Counted from the stretch's first letter, positions 41,025 to 50,705 are shown. The stretch: 64,000 bases of DNA from Clostridia bacterium (GCA_017428385.1 JAFRQX010000006.1:1-64000); one strand, 5' to 3'. A program made the numbers and translations. The notes: generated by a model from the sequence alone, not told the origin.

Positions 41025-41042
41025 TCTTCAGGCTTTGAAGAC

Positions 41043-41076
41043 AAAGGCATCCGGGAAAACCCCGGATGCCTTTTCC
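41043..41076 (+). terminator. Terminator between metQ and metN
   Basis: AAAGGCATCCGGG pairs with CCCGGATGCCTTTT across AAAAC. It separates the abundant binding protein from metNI, a usual way to make more of the former. Confidence 0.88.
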
Positions 41077-41090
41077 ATCGGAAAAAGGGA

Positions 41091-41120
41091 TTGCGCTTTG
41101 AAGCGGTTTCTTACTATAAT
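41091..41120 (+). promoter_or_regulatory. Promoter of metNI
   Basis: TTGCGC (41091-41096)-18-TATAAT (41115-41120), 33 bp before the metN start codon. Confidence 0.65.
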
Positions 41121-41152
41121 AGGTTGTATTTCGGGAAGACGGAGGCTTTGAC

Positions 41153-42181
41153 ATGATTGAGCTGAAGAATCTGTCCAAGCAGTTTGAGACGATGGATGGG
41201 TCTGTGGACGCGCTGCGCCACATCAACCTGACGATCCAGGACGGGGATATCTACGGGATCATCGGCATGAGCGGCGCCGGTAAGAGTACGCTGGTACGGT
41301 GCATCAACATGCTGGAGAGACCCACGGAGGGTTCTGTGCTGGTAAACGGCAAGGATATCGGCGCACTGAAACAGAAGGACCTGCGTGCCATGCGGCGGAA
41401 GATCACCATGATCTTCCAGGGCTTTAACCTGCTGATGCAGCGGACCTGCCTGAAGAACGTGATGCTGCCCCTCCGGCTTGGCGGAATTGACCGGAAGACG
41501 GCGGAAGCAAAAGCACGGGAATTGCTGGCACTGGTGGACCTGCCGGATAAGGCCAACAGCTATCCGGCCCAGCTGTCCGGCGGCCAGCAGCAGCGTGTGG
41601 CCATCGCCCGTGCGCTGGCGACGGAACCGGATGTGCTCCTGTGCGACGAGGCGACATCCGCGCTGGATCCGAAAACAACGCATTCCATCCTGGAGCTGAT
41701 CCGGGATATCAATAAAAAACTGGGGATCACCGTGATCGTTATTACCCACCAGATGAGCGTTGTACAGGAGGTCTGCAACCGTGTGGCCATCCTGGAAAAC
41801 GGCGAAGTGGTGGAGGAAGGCGGCGTGGCGGAGGTGTTCTCCAATCCCCGTGCCAACGCGACCCGGAACCTGATCTATCCGGAAAGCGCGGACGGCGGTT
41901 CTGTTTTCCCGGAAGGCGGACAGCGTATACGGGTGATTTTCAACGGCGCCGTGGCGTCCCGGGAGCCCCTGATCGCAAAGATGGCAATAGACTGCGGCAT
42001 TATGGCAAGTATTCTCGGCGCTTCCACCCGTTCGGTGGGAGACCGTGCCTACGGCTATATGCTGCTGGATATTCCAGGCTCACCGGAGAACCTGGCCAAA
42101 GCAGTTACCTACCTGAGCGCCACACCGGATATTACCGTACAGGTTGAAGCGGAATACGCCGCGAAGGAGGTGGAAGCATGA
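41153..42181 (+). CDS. metN: Methionine ABC transporter ATP-binding protein
   Basis: A 342-residue ATPase. Walker A GMSGAGKST, Q-loop FQGFNLL, signature LSGGQQQRVAIARAL, Walker B LLCDEATSALDP and the switch His (VITHQM) are intact. The C-terminal 100 residues form a NIL domain (IRVIFNGAVASREPLIAKMA), the methionine-sensing domain that inhibits MetNI at high internal methionine. It overlaps metI by 4 nt. Confidence 0.95.
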   Translation: MIELKNLSKQFETMDGSVDALRHINLTIQDGDIYGIIGMSGAGKSTLVRCINMLERPTEGSVLVNGKDIGALKQKDLRAMRRKITMIFQGFNLLMQRTCLKNVMLPLRLGGIDRKTAEAKARELLALVDLPDKANSYPAQLSGGQQQRVAIARALATEPDVLLCDEATSALDPKTTHSILELIRDINKKLGITVIVITHQMSVVQEVCNRVAILENGEVVEEGGVAEVFSNPRANATRNLIYPESADGGSVFPEGGQRIRVIFNGAVASREPLIAKMAIDCGIMASILGASTRSVGDRAYGYMLLDIPGSPENLAKAVTYLSATPDITVQVEAEYAAKEVEA

Positions 42182-42891
42182 ATAACTTTGCCAATGCTTT
42201 TACCCCGGAACGCCTGCAGGAAGCCTGGGAATGCCTGCAGAACGAATTCCCCTTTGCTATCTGGGAAACCCTTTATTCCACCCTGCTTGCCACACTTTTT
42301 GCCGTGATCATCGGCCTGCCGCTGGGTGTGCTGCTTGTGACAGGCGAAAAGAAGGGCATCCGGCCCCTGCCGGCCTCACTGATGGGATTCCTGAACGTGC
42401 TGATTAACCTGCTGCGTTCCATTCCGTTCATTATCCTGATGGTGATGATTATTCCGCTGACTCGTGTGATCGTCGGAACTTCCCTGGGTACGGTGGCTTC
42501 CATTGTCCCGCTGACCATTGCCGCGTTCCCGTTCATTGCGCGACTGGTGGAATCCAGCCTGCGTGAAGTGAATCCCAACATTATTGAGACGGCCCAGTCC
42601 ATGGGCGCGTCCCCCATGCAGATCGTCCTGCATGTGATGCTGCCGGAAAGCGTCCCCGGCCTGGTGACCAATATCACGCTGGCGATTACAACCATCATGG
42701 GCTATACGGCCATGTCCGGCGCGGTAGGCGGCGGCGGTCTCGGTAAGCTGGCCCTGGCCTACGGATACCAGCGGTACCGTTACGCGGTACTGTACCTGGC
42801 GGTCATCGTGCTGGTGGTGATTACCCAGATCATCCAGTCTTCCGGAACCTGGCTGGCCGCACGGCTGGACAAACGGCTGAAGAACAAGTAA
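42178..42891 (+). CDS. metI: Methionine ABC transporter permease
   Basis: A 237-residue membrane protein with five hydrophobic helices and the BPD permease signature ETAQSMGASPMQIVLHVMLP (EAA loop) near residue 140. MetI-like features include FILMVMIIPLTRVIVGTSLG and YTAMSGAVGGGGLGKLA. Coupled to metN by ATGA overlap. Confidence 0.95.
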   Translation: MNNFANAFTPERLQEAWECLQNEFPFAIWETLYSTLLATLFAVIIGLPLGVLLVTGEKKGIRPLPASLMGFLNVLINLLRSIPFIILMVMIIPLTRVIVGTSLGTVASIVPLTIAAFPFIARLVESSLREVNPNIIETAQSMGASPMQIVLHVMLPESVPGLVTNITLAITTIMGYTAMSGAVGGGGLGKLALAYGYQRYRYAVLYLAVIVLVVITQIIQSSGTWLAARLDKRLKNK

Positions 42892-42895
42892 AAAA

Positions 42896-42927
42896 GAACC
42901 GGAGCAGTGTAAACTGCTCCGGTTTTA
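42896..42927. terminator. Bidirectional terminator after metI
   Basis: AACCGGAGCAGT pairs with ACTGCTCCGGTT, with A and T flanks. It also serves the convergent ketopantoate reductase gene. Confidence 0.88.
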
Positions 42928-42941
42928 TGATGATGCCGGGA

Positions 42942-43961
42942 TCAGAGATTCGGGCACATTTCCAGTTCCTTCAGGTTTTCCCTGGAGGGCTTTCTTTTGC
43001 CTTCCTGGATTTCATGGATGATCTTTACGATCCGGTCGTTGAGCGGGGTGGGAATGCCTTCCAGGCTGCCTTTTTCACAGACCACACCGTTGATGGCGTC
43101 GATTTCGCAGGGCTTATGCTTCTTCAGGTCCTGCAGCATGGAGGGCTCGATGGCGGCATGCTTCTTCATGGCAATGGGCATGATCAGCTTGGCCAGCATT
43201 TTCTTGAAGGGATTGGACCAGTAGAAGAGGCTGACGAGATCCTTGCCCTGGACCGGGGCAAAAGTGACGCCGGCGGCACGGCCTACGTCGATCACTTCCT
43301 TCATGCAGGAGGCCGCGAGGTTCCGGGCTTCCGGATCCTTTGCCACATCCCCGAAGGTTCCGCCCATGACGGTGCCCAGGCCGGAGAAGGTGGCGTTGAT
43401 CAGCAGCTTGGACCAGCGGGCGCCGGGCAGGTTGTTTTCAATGACCACGGGGCACATTTTCTCGAGCACGGATTTGACCTGCTCCAGCTTGTTGTCCGGA
43501 ATGCCGGGCATGCTGCCCATATGGAAGGAAAGGCTTTCAGGATCGGAGGTCAGCCGGCTGCTGCCGGGAGTGGTCATGGTGGCGCCCCATTCCACGGTGA
43601 CGCCGATGGTGTGTTCCGGTCCGATGATTTCCGCGATGCTGTCCTCGGGAATGCCGTTCTGCATGGTGACGATGACGCCGTCTTCGGCCAGGTAGTTCTT
43701 CAGGAACGCGACGGTTTCATGGTTGTTCAGCTGCTTGGTCATGAGGAAAATGATATCGTATTTGCCGGTCATATCCTCCGGCAGGAGGGCGTTGACCGGA
43801 ACGGTCATATCAACGGTTCCCGTGATGTGGGCGCCGGATCGGTTCAGGGCGTCCACATGGGCGTGATTCCGGTTGATCAGGTCAACCGGGACGCCCTCCC
43901 GGGTCAGATAGGCTCCCATGACCGTTCCCAGGGAACCGGCTCCGTATATTGCAGTCCGCAT
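42942..43961 (-). CDS. 2-dehydropantoate 2-reductase family protein
   Basis: A 339-residue NADPH-dependent reductase of the ApbA/PanE family. It has the Rossmann start MRTAIYGAGSLGTVMGAYL, the LMTKQLNNHE Lys motif and VTMQNGIPEDS, then the catalytic-region ARWSKLLINATFSGL and the C-terminal helical domain. It may make pantoate for coenzyme A; relatives also act on other 2-keto acids, so the symbol panE is not assigned. Single gene with no partner nearby. Confidence 0.87.
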   Translation of the reverse strand: MRTAIYGAGSLGTVMGAYLTREGVPVDLINRNHAHVDALNRSGAHITGTVDMTVPVNALLPEDMTGKYDIIFLMTKQLNNHETVAFLKNYLAEDGVIVTMQNGIPEDSIAEIIGPEHTIGVTVEWGATMTTPGSSRLTSDPESLSFHMGSMPGIPDNKLEQVKSVLEKMCPVVIENNLPGARWSKLLINATFSGLGTVMGGTFGDVAKDPEARNLAASCMKEVIDVGRAAGVTFAPVQGKDLVSLFYWSNPFKKMLAKLIMPIAMKKHAAIEPSMLQDLKKHKPCEIDAINGVVCEKGSLEGIPTPLNDRIVKIIHEIQEGKRKPSRENLKELEMCPNL

Positions 43962-44095
43962 TTGTATTGTTCACTCCTTACATCGGTGCGTTTTTGCGCA
44001 CACGGGTGCCATTATAGCACAAAACAGGATGCAGACAAGAACGAAAAATGTTTTCCCTCCGGAATCAAAGATTCTGACAAATCCGTTTGTTCGCC

Positions 44096-44124
44096 TTGCA
44101 TTGGCAGAATGATACTTTTATAAT
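44096..44124 (+). promoter_or_regulatory. Promoter of the mrfAB operon
   Basis: TTGCAT (44096-44101)-17-TATAAT (44119-44124), 49 bp before the mrfA start codon. Confidence 0.75.
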
Positions 44125-44173
44125 GAAGGCAATCGGTGAGAACAAAAAGCACAGGAAGAGGGAGGACGAAAAA

Positions 44174-46444
44174 ATGAACGTGGCTCAGCTTGCGGAGCAG
44201 CTCAGGCGGGACAACCAGTTCATGAAGGATGTCACCCGGTGGGAGGTTATTCCTGCCCGGCCGGCAAAGACTGCCCCCTTCCCGGACAACCTGGATCCCA
44301 GGCTCATTCCCGTGCTGGCACAGCGGGGGATCCACAGCCTTTATACCCACCAGGCGAAAAGCCTGGAAGCCATTGCCCGAGGGGAAGACGTGACCGTCGT
44401 GACGCCCACGGCTTCCGGCAAGACGATGTGCTATAACCTGCCCGTGCTTTCCGCCATCCTGCAGAATGAGGACTCCCGGGCGCTCTATCTGTTTCCGACA
44501 AAGGCCCTGTCCGCCGACCAGGTCAGCGAGCTGTATGACATGATCGAAGGCATGGGTGTTGATATCAAAACCTATACATACGACGGGGATACGCCCGCCG
44601 CGGCCCGCCGCGCCGTGCGGCAGGCAGGCCACATCGTGGTGACCAACCCGGATATGCTGCATTCCGGCATCCTGCCCCATCACACCAAGTGGGTCAAGCT
44701 GTTTGAGAACCTGCGGTATATCGTGATTGACGAAATCCATACTTACCGCGGCGTCTTCGGCAGCAACCTGGCCAACGTGCTCCGCCGGCTGATGCGCCTG
44801 TGCGAGTTCTACGGCAGTCATCCGCAGTTCATCCTCTGCAGCGCCACCATCGCCAATCCGAAGGAACTGGCGGAGACGCTGATCGGCCGTACAGTGACCC
44901 TGATCGATGAAAACGGCGCCCCCATGGGCGAGCGCCACTTTGTGTTCTACAACCCGCCGGTGGTGAACCGGCAGCTGGGGATCCGCCAGGGCGCGATCCC
45001 GATTACCCGGGCCATCAGCGGGATGCTGCTCAAGAACGGCATCCAGGCCATTACCTTTGCCCGGTCCCGGCTGACGGTGGAAGTGCTGACCCGCTACCTG
45101 AAGGACATGGTCCGGGATCCGCTGGGCAATGCCGGCAAAGTCCGGGGCTACCGGGGCGGCTATCTGCCCGGGGAACGCCGGGAGATTGAAAAGGGCTTGC
45201 GGAATGGACAGGTGGACGCTGTGGTATCCACCAACGCGCTGGAGCTGGGTATCGACATCGGCGCGCTGGACGCCTGCGTGATGTGCGGGTATCCGGGAAC
45301 CATTGCCAGCGCCTGGCAGCAGGCGGGCCGTGCCGGAAGACGGAAAGGGACCAGCATTGTGTTCTTCATCGCCTCTTCCGCGGCGATTGACCAGTATATC
45401 GTGAACCATCCGGATTATCTGCTGACCCAGAGCCCGGAGAACGCCCTGCTGAATCCGGACAACCTGTACATCCTGCTGAGCCATTTCAAGTGCGCGGCCT
45501 TTGAGCTGCCCTTTGCGGACGGAGACAAATTCGGCAACACGCAGTCCACCCAGGAACTGCTGGACTACCTGGACGAGCAGGGAATCCTGCACCATGTGGA
45601 CGGGCGGTATCACTGGTCCGCGGAGGATTTCCCGGCCAGCGAGATTTCCCTCCGGTCCGCGGCGGCGGAAAACTTCATTATTATCGATATTACCGATCCG
45701 GCACACCACCGGGTGGTGGGCGAGATGGACCGGTTCACCGCGCCCATGCTGCTGCATGAGAACGCCATCTACATGCATGAGGGCCGCCAGTTCCAGGTGG
45801 AGAAGCTGGACTTTGATGCCTGCAAGGCCTTCATCCGCAGTGTGGACGTCGGGTACTACACGGACGCGGACCTGAATATCAACCTGAGCCTGCTGGATAT
45901 CGAGAAGGAAGAGCAGACCCCGCAGGGCGGAATCGCCGGACTGGGCGAGATCAAGGTCACGGCCCTGGTGACGATGTTCAAGAAAATCAAATTTGATACC
46001 CATGAGACGCTGGGTTTCGGCCATGTACAGCTGCCGGAGACGGATATGCATACTACCTCCATGTGGTGGACCCTGCCGGAGAAGCTGGCGGCAAAGATTC
46101 CCAGCGACCAGCTGAAGAACGGGATGATGGGCATCGCAAACCTGCTGCGCATCGTATGTCCGCTGTACCTGATGTGCGCGCCGCAGGATATTGCCGTGGT
46201 CTACCAGGTCAAGAGCCCGATCACCAATGAGCCGACGATCCTGCTTTATGACAACACGCCCGGCGGCATCGGCCTGAGCCACAAGGCTTTCGGGATGAAG
46301 GAACTGCTGCTGAGCAAGGCGCTGCAGGTGGCGGAAGACTGTCCCTGCGCCTATGGCTGCCCCTCCTGTGTCGGCCCGGTGGGTGAGGTCGGGGAGGACG
46401 GGAAGCGTACAGCGATCCGCCTGCTGAAGGAGCTGACGAAATGA
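44174..46444 (+). CDS. mrfA: DEAD/DEAH box helicase MrfA (YprA family)
   Basis: A 756-residue superfamily 2 helicase with Walker A TPTASGKT, DEIH Walker B, SATIANP (motif III), the C-terminal helicase motifs STNALELGIDIG and QQAGRAGRR, and a C-terminal DUF1998 domain ending with the zinc-binding cysteines CPCAYGCPSC. B. subtilis MrfA/YprA works with the exonuclease MrfB in repair of mitomycin C damage. The pair is conserved here, with a 4-nt overlap. ATG 44174 has GGAGGA upstream. Confidence 0.92.
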   Translation: MNVAQLAEQLRRDNQFMKDVTRWEVIPARPAKTAPFPDNLDPRLIPVLAQRGIHSLYTHQAKSLEAIARGEDVTVVTPTASGKTMCYNLPVLSAILQNEDSRALYLFPTKALSADQVSELYDMIEGMGVDIKTYTYDGDTPAAARRAVRQAGHIVVTNPDMLHSGILPHHTKWVKLFENLRYIVIDEIHTYRGVFGSNLANVLRRLMRLCEFYGSHPQFILCSATIANPKELAETLIGRTVTLIDENGAPMGERHFVFYNPPVVNRQLGIRQGAIPITRAISGMLLKNGIQAITFARSRLTVEVLTRYLKDMVRDPLGNAGKVRGYRGGYLPGERREIEKGLRNGQVDAVVSTNALELGIDIGALDACVMCGYPGTIASAWQQAGRAGRRKGTSIVFFIASSAAIDQYIVNHPDYLLTQSPENALLNPDNLYILLSHFKCAAFELPFADGDKFGNTQSTQELLDYLDEQGILHHVDGRYHWSAEDFPASEISLRSAAAENFIIIDITDPAHHRVVGEMDRFTAPMLLHENAIYMHEGRQFQVEKLDFDACKAFIRSVDVGYYTDADLNINLSLLDIEKEEQTPQGGIAGLGEIKVTALVTMFKKIKFDTHETLGFGHVQLPETDMHTTSMWWTLPEKLAAKIPSDQLKNGMMGIANLLRIVCPLYLMCAPQDIAVVYQVKSPITNEPTILLYDNTPGGIGLSHKAFGMKELLLSKALQVAEDCPCAYGCPSCVGPVGEVGEDGKRTAIRLLKELTK

Positions 46445-47583
46445 ACCTTCGGGATAAGCTCAGGGCGGTAGGCGGCACCGGCGGAACCCGGCAGTCCGCC
46501 CCGGAAACGGAAGACAGGGACTGCCGCCACTTTGCCGTATACCGGCCGGCGGAGGAGTTTCCCGGCGCGCTGGAGTTGTCCCGGGATACCCTGGCACTGA
46601 TGAGTGAAAAGGAAATGCCGGAGGATTTTGATCCCCGGAGGATCCTGTATCTGGATACGGAAACCACCGGTCTGGGCGGAAGCGGCACGGTGGCTTTTCT
46701 CGTTGGAATGGGATTCCTGACGGACAATGGATTTGAAGTGCACCAGTTCCTGATGCGGGATTATCCGGAGGAACCTTACCTGCTGAAGCATGTTGCCGCC
46801 GGACTGGGGAAGTTTGACGTGCTGTGCACCTTCAACGGCACCACCTTTGACGTGCCGCTGCTGGAAAGCCGGTTCCTGATGAACCGGATGAGCCGGAACT
46901 GTCTGGACCTTCCGCACCTGGACCTGCTGCATATGTGCCGGCGGCTGTGGAAGCTTCGTCTCGGACGGTGCAACCTGGGCCGGCTGGAGGAAGTGGTGCT
47001 GGGAAAACCCCGGGAAGATGACCTGCCGGGAAGCGAGGTGCCCCAGCGGTACTTTACCTACCTGAAAACCAAACAGATATCCCTGCTGGAGGATATTCTG
47101 AAACACAACGCGCAGGATATTGCCAGCCTCTGCGTCCTGCTGAACCACATGGCGGAACTGTATCAGCATCCGGAAAAGATCCGTTTCAGCGAGGACGTCT
47201 ATTCCATGGGCCGGGCGCTGGAACGGGTGAACCAGACGGAACCGGCGCGCAGGTGCTACCGGCTGGCCAGCCGGGGGAGAATGGGTGACCTGGCCTCCTC
47301 GGCGCTGGCGGTCAGCTACCGGCGGAGCGGACAGCGGGAAGAGGCCGCGGAGGTCTGGCGGCAGATGATCCGGGAAGGCCGGGGCGGCGTGACGCCCTAT
47401 GTGGAGCTGGCCAAGTATGAGGAGCATGTGCTGCGGGACATCCCGGAGGCGCTCCGCCTGACGGAACAGGCGATTATCCGGCTCAGTGAGCCGGGTTTCG
47501 GACAGGACGATGCTGTACAAGCGGATCAAAATGAGTTACAATACCGCTGGCAAAGACTGAAACGGAAACTGAAGGAGCAATAA
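46441..47583 (+). CDS. mrfB: DEDD exonuclease MrfB (YprB family) with TPR-like tail
   Basis: A 380-residue protein. The N-terminal part is a 3'-5' exonuclease-like domain of the RNase H fold: ILYLDTETTGLGG (first DxE), FNGTTFDVPLL (second Asp) and KHNAQDIASLC (last Asp). Residues 260-380 are helical TPR-like repeats (EPARRCYRLASRG, REEAAEVWRQMI). It partners MrfA in DNA repair by analogy with B. subtilis. Overlaps mrfA by 4 nt. Confidence 0.9.
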   Translation: MNLRDKLRAVGGTGGTRQSAPETEDRDCRHFAVYRPAEEFPGALELSRDTLALMSEKEMPEDFDPRRILYLDTETTGLGGSGTVAFLVGMGFLTDNGFEVHQFLMRDYPEEPYLLKHVAAGLGKFDVLCTFNGTTFDVPLLESRFLMNRMSRNCLDLPHLDLLHMCRRLWKLRLGRCNLGRLEEVVLGKPREDDLPGSEVPQRYFTYLKTKQISLLEDILKHNAQDIASLCVLLNHMAELYQHPEKIRFSEDVYSMGRALERVNQTEPARRCYRLASRGRMGDLASSALAVSYRRSGQREEAAEVWRQMIREGRGGVTPYVELAKYEEHVLRDIPEALRLTEQAIIRLSEPGFGQDDAVQADQNELQYRWQRLKRKLKEQ

Positions 47584-47587
47584 TGAC

Positions 47588-48403
47588 ATGGGTTTTCTGA
47601 CACCAATCAAAGCCAACAAGGCATACAGGCTTCAGCAGAAAGGCCAGAAGGAAGAAGCGCGGAAGCTGTATGAAGAGGCTTTTGCGGAGGGACTGAATGA
47701 TCCCCGATACAACCTGGCCTATGCCCTGATGATCATCCGGGACGGAGAGTACCAGAAGGCGAAGGAGTTCCTGGTGAAGCACCAGAAGGCTCCGGGCATG
47801 ACGCCGAGCCAGCGGGTTACGCTGCTGGTGGATTACGCGGCATGCTGCTTCCGGCTGGGAGACGTGGACAAGGGCATCAACACCCTGGAGCAGCAGTGTC
47901 AGAAGGGTGAGACCGGCCTGCTTTACCAGACCCTCGGTTATCTGTATGTGGAAAAATACGACGCGGCCAGGCGGCCGGACTTTGACCAGGTGACGGAAGC
48001 GGCTGCGGAGCCGGAAGAAGCCGCCGGAGAAGAAAAGACAGAAGAGACTGTCTCCCCGCGGGAAGCCTGGGAAGCCGGGCAGAAGAAGGCGGAAGAGTTT
48101 ATCCGGAAGTCGCTGGAATATGATGATGAGGATCCGATCTGCCTGGATAACATGGGGCAGTTCGTATATCGGGTGCTGGAGGACAAGGCGGGAGCGAAGG
48201 AATGGTTTGATAAAGCCTACGCCCTGAAGGACAGCCAGATCGACACGCTGTATTTCCTGAGCCGGTATGATGAGGAAGCCGGGGACAGGGAAGGGGCGCT
48301 GGAGAAGCTGGAGAAAGCGGCCGGCGGCCGGTTCTCCCCGCTGAATTACTGCAACCGGGAAACGATCCTGAAAGAGATTGAAAGACTGAAGGGAGCAAAC
48401 TGA
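47588..48403 (+). CDS. TPR-repeat protein
   Basis: A 271-residue soluble protein made of tetratricopeptide-like helices (KAYRLQQKGQKEEARKLYEE; CFRLGDVDKGINTLEQ; EFIRKSLEYDDEDPICLDNM), with an acidic, Glu/Ala-rich linker at about 135-155. No catalytic motif and no signal peptide. It lies in the mrfA-mrfB-tpr-lepB run with 4-nt spacing and 1-nt gap. Function unknown; a scaffold role is possible. Confidence 0.75.
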   Translation: MGFLTPIKANKAYRLQQKGQKEEARKLYEEAFAEGLNDPRYNLAYALMIIRDGEYQKAKEFLVKHQKAPGMTPSQRVTLLVDYAACCFRLGDVDKGINTLEQQCQKGETGLLYQTLGYLYVEKYDAARRPDFDQVTEAAAEPEEAAGEEKTEETVSPREAWEAGQKKAEEFIRKSLEYDDEDPICLDNMGQFVYRVLEDKAGAKEWFDKAYALKDSQIDTLYFLSRYDEEAGDREGALEKLEKAAGGRFSPLNYCNRETILKEIERLKGAN

Positions 48404-48404
48404 A

Positions 48405-49112
48405 ATGAGCGAGACCAATCAGGCCGTTGAAACAGCAGCCGTTGAGAATAAACAGAAAAAGGGAAAGAAGAAGGAAAAGAAAACTGTGGGACAGGAGATT
48501 CTCAGCTGGGTGCTGACCATTCTGGTGGCCGTTGTGGCCGCGCTGGTCATTCGTTCCCTGGTGTTTGAGCCCGTGCGGGTGGACGGAGAATCCATGGATG
48601 ATACCCTGGCAAACGGGGAAATCATGTTTGTCTCCAAGTATGACTATTCCAGCACCTGGCTGTGCCTGCCCTGGCAGAGTAACACAGACAAGGAAAACGC
48701 GCCCCGGTTTACCTTCGGCGGCAATCCGCAGCGCTTTGACGTGGTCATCTGCCGGTATCCCGGCCGCGGCGATACCAACTTTGTGAAGCGTGTTGTGGGC
48801 CTGCCGGGCGATACCATCCGCCTGGAAGACGGATACCTGTATGTGAAGGAAAAGGGCCAGGACGAGGAAGTCCGGTATGAAGAACCCTATATCAATGATG
48901 AATACCGCACAGGAAGCCGGAATACTTTCGGACCCTATGAGGTTCCCGAAGGACAGTATTTCGTCATGGGCGATCACCGGAACAACTCCAATGACAGCCG
49001 CTATGTGGGCGCCATCAGCCGGGATATGATCGTGGGTCATGTACGCCAGGTGGTATATCCCTTCAAAGACTGGCGCGGTGTGCCGAACGGCTTGGACGTA
49101 AAAGCCGAGTAA
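48405..49112 (+). CDS. lepB: Signal peptidase I
   Basis: A 235-residue membrane serine protease that removes Sec and Tat signal peptides. A Lys-rich cytoplasmic start (about 1-30) precedes a single transmembrane helix (about 32-52). The Ser/Lys dyad is Ser63 in GESMDDTL and Lys128 in NFVKRVVGLPGD, and MGDHRNNSNDSR is the signature box near the C-terminus. ATG 48405 is 1 nt after the TPR stop, so translation is coupled. Confidence 0.95.
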   Translation: MSETNQAVETAAVENKQKKGKKKEKKTVGQEILSWVLTILVAVVAALVIRSLVFEPVRVDGESMDDTLANGEIMFVSKYDYSSTWLCLPWQSNTDKENAPRFTFGGNPQRFDVVICRYPGRGDTNFVKRVVGLPGDTIRLEDGYLYVKEKGQDEEVRYEEPYINDEYRTGSRNTFGPYEVPEGQYFVMGDHRNNSNDSRYVGAISRDMIVGHVRQVVYPFKDWRGVPNGLDVKAE

Positions 49113-49128
49113 TTTTATATAAGAAAAG

Positions 49129-49166
49129 AAACACCGGACTGTCTGCAGGACAGTCCGGTGTTTTGT
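49129..49166 (+). terminator. Terminator after lepB
   Basis: ACACCGGACTGTC pairs with GACAGTCCGGTGT across TGCAG, followed by TTTTG. Confidence 0.9.
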
Positions 49167-49196
49167 ATTGTGAATTCAGCTCCAAAGGAGTTATGT

Positions 49197-49535
49197 TCAG
49201 CCAAATTCCTGCGTTACGGTGATTTTCCCGACAATGTGGGCATTGAATTCGCCCAGGTCCTCAGCTGGAATCCAGAATTCCTCGTGGCGGGAATTGCCGA
49301 CGATATGAGGCTCATATCCTGCGATAAAAGCGTCATCCACTTCAAACCGGGTCACATAACCTTTGTGATCCTCATTGAATTTCGCATTCCATCCGGAAGC
49401 AATCTCAACGGCATATTCCTCGTTGAGAACCGGATAGAAAATCGGCTGCTCCGGCAGTCTGGGCGGGAATTCTGTGTAGCCGCTTTCGGCGATCAGATTC
49501 AGTTCTTTTGTGCCCACGGGCCTGTATATAATCAT
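49197..49535 (-). CDS. Small conserved protein, ADP-ribosylation/crystallin J1-like
   Basis: A 112-residue protein starting MIIYRPVGTKELNLIAESG and containing FPPRLPEQPIFYPVLNEEYA and EFWIPAEDLGEFNAHIVG. This pattern is seen in small proteins that databases label ADP-ribosylation/crystallin J1; the label does not establish an activity. No catalytic residues can be named. It follows the zinc-ribbon gene on the same strand after 39 nt. Confidence 0.6.
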   Translation of the reverse strand: MIIYRPVGTKELNLIAESGYTEFPPRLPEQPIFYPVLNEEYAVEIASGWNAKFNEDHKGYVTRFEVDDAFIAGYEPHIVGNSRHEEFWIPAEDLGEFNAHIVGKITVTQEFG

Positions 49536-49574
49536 ACATTTTCCTCGTAAACGGTGTGCCGGTTCATCATGAAA

Positions 49575-50705
49575 TTATTTGATCTGTACAAGGTCCGCGA
49601 TCTTATTGCCCTTTTCGTCGGAAATGAAGGGCTGGGCGCCGGTGCGCTTGGAGGTAATGTACAGATTGTCATTCACGTTGATGTTCATCCAGTCGCTTTC
49701 TGCCAGCCGGTAGGTGGCAGGGGCTTCCTTGCTTTTGTTGTGTTCCACGGTGAAGGCGTATGCTTCGGTGCGTTTGCCTTCCCGTTCATTTTCCCCGAGT
49801 TCCACTTCCGGCCAGGAGGTGTTGTGATCTTCGCCGGAGGCGGTCACATCCCGGGACGGGGTCCAGCGCCAGATATTATAGTAGTACTTTGTCTGGTAAC
49901 GGGGAACCTGGACATAAATGGGCTGCTGAACAGTTTCGGTATAGTATTCGGTGGTGTAGACCGGGCGTTCATGGGGAACCTCGGTAAAGGTTCCGTTTCC
50001 GTTATCTGAATAGGTGTAGTAGGTTTCGTAGTGATCCACCACCTGACGGGAACGCTGCACCTCAACGCTTTCATAGTGATCCAGAACGCTGTCGTAGTGG
50101 TGAATTTCATTCCGCGCGTCGGTCTGTTCCGCTCCCTCCGGCAGCGTCCAGCCGGACTCGCTGAACATTTTGTTTTCTTCTATATTGATGTTCCGGATCC
50201 ACTGCAGACCGGTGACCGTCAGGTCTCCGCTGGTTTTGTTTCCGTTCATCCAGACGAAGAAGGCGACGATGGCCAGCAGGATGATCAGGAAAACGGTCAT
50301 CGGGCTGCGGCGCTTTGCCTGCGGGGCAGAAACCTGGGGCTGGGCGGCGGCTTCCGCTGCTTCCCGTTCCTTTTTCTTCTGCAGCATCTGGAAATAGTTG
50401 CTTTCGGAATCTTCCCGGCTGGAACCGCAGTTGTTGCAGAATTTGGCGTTGTCGCTGTTCAGGGAGTTGCAGAAGGAACAGTACCAGTCCGGGTTTTTGC
50501 TGACGTATTTGGCCTGCTCTTCATCCAGGTATTCAACATCGGACCGTTCGTCCTCTTCCCGGGTTTCACCTTCGGTATATCCCTTCATATAGAACTGGAC
50601 ATCTCCGCGGGCACGGCCGCAGGCAGGGCAGTTTGCCACGTCCCCGCGGATCTCTTTTGTTCCGCAGACCGGACAGTCCCAGTATCCCATGACGAGTTTA
50701 GACAT
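49575..50705 (-). CDS. Membrane protein with two N-terminal zinc ribbons
   Basis: A 376-residue protein of unknown function. Two zinc ribbons lead (WDCPVCGTKEIRGDVANCPACG, with CxxC pairs split as CPVC and CPAC; then YCSFCNS with CNNCG), then a charged linker, one transmembrane helix (about 138-155, TVFLIILLAIVAFFVWM), and a Tyr-rich beta domain (about 200-300, for example YETYYTYSDNG and YQTKYYYNIW). The zinc ribbons would face the cytoplasm and the Tyr-rich part the outside. Confidence 0.7.
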   Translation of the reverse strand: MSKLVMGYWDCPVCGTKEIRGDVANCPACGRARGDVQFYMKGYTEGETREEDERSDVEYLDEEQAKYVSKNPDWYCSFCNSLNSDNAKFCNNCGSSREDSESNYFQMLQKKKEREAAEAAAQPQVSAPQAKRRSPMTVFLIILLAIVAFFVWMNGNKTSGDLTVTGLQWIRNINIEENKMFSESGWTLPEGAEQTDARNEIHHYDSVLDHYESVEVQRSRQVVDHYETYYTYSDNGNGTFTEVPHERPVYTTEYYTETVQQPIYVQVPRYQTKYYYNIWRWTPSRDVTASGEDHNTSWPEVELGENEREGKRTEAYAFTVEHNKSKEAPATYRLAESDWMNINVNDNLYITSKRTGAQPFISDEKGNKIADLVQIK

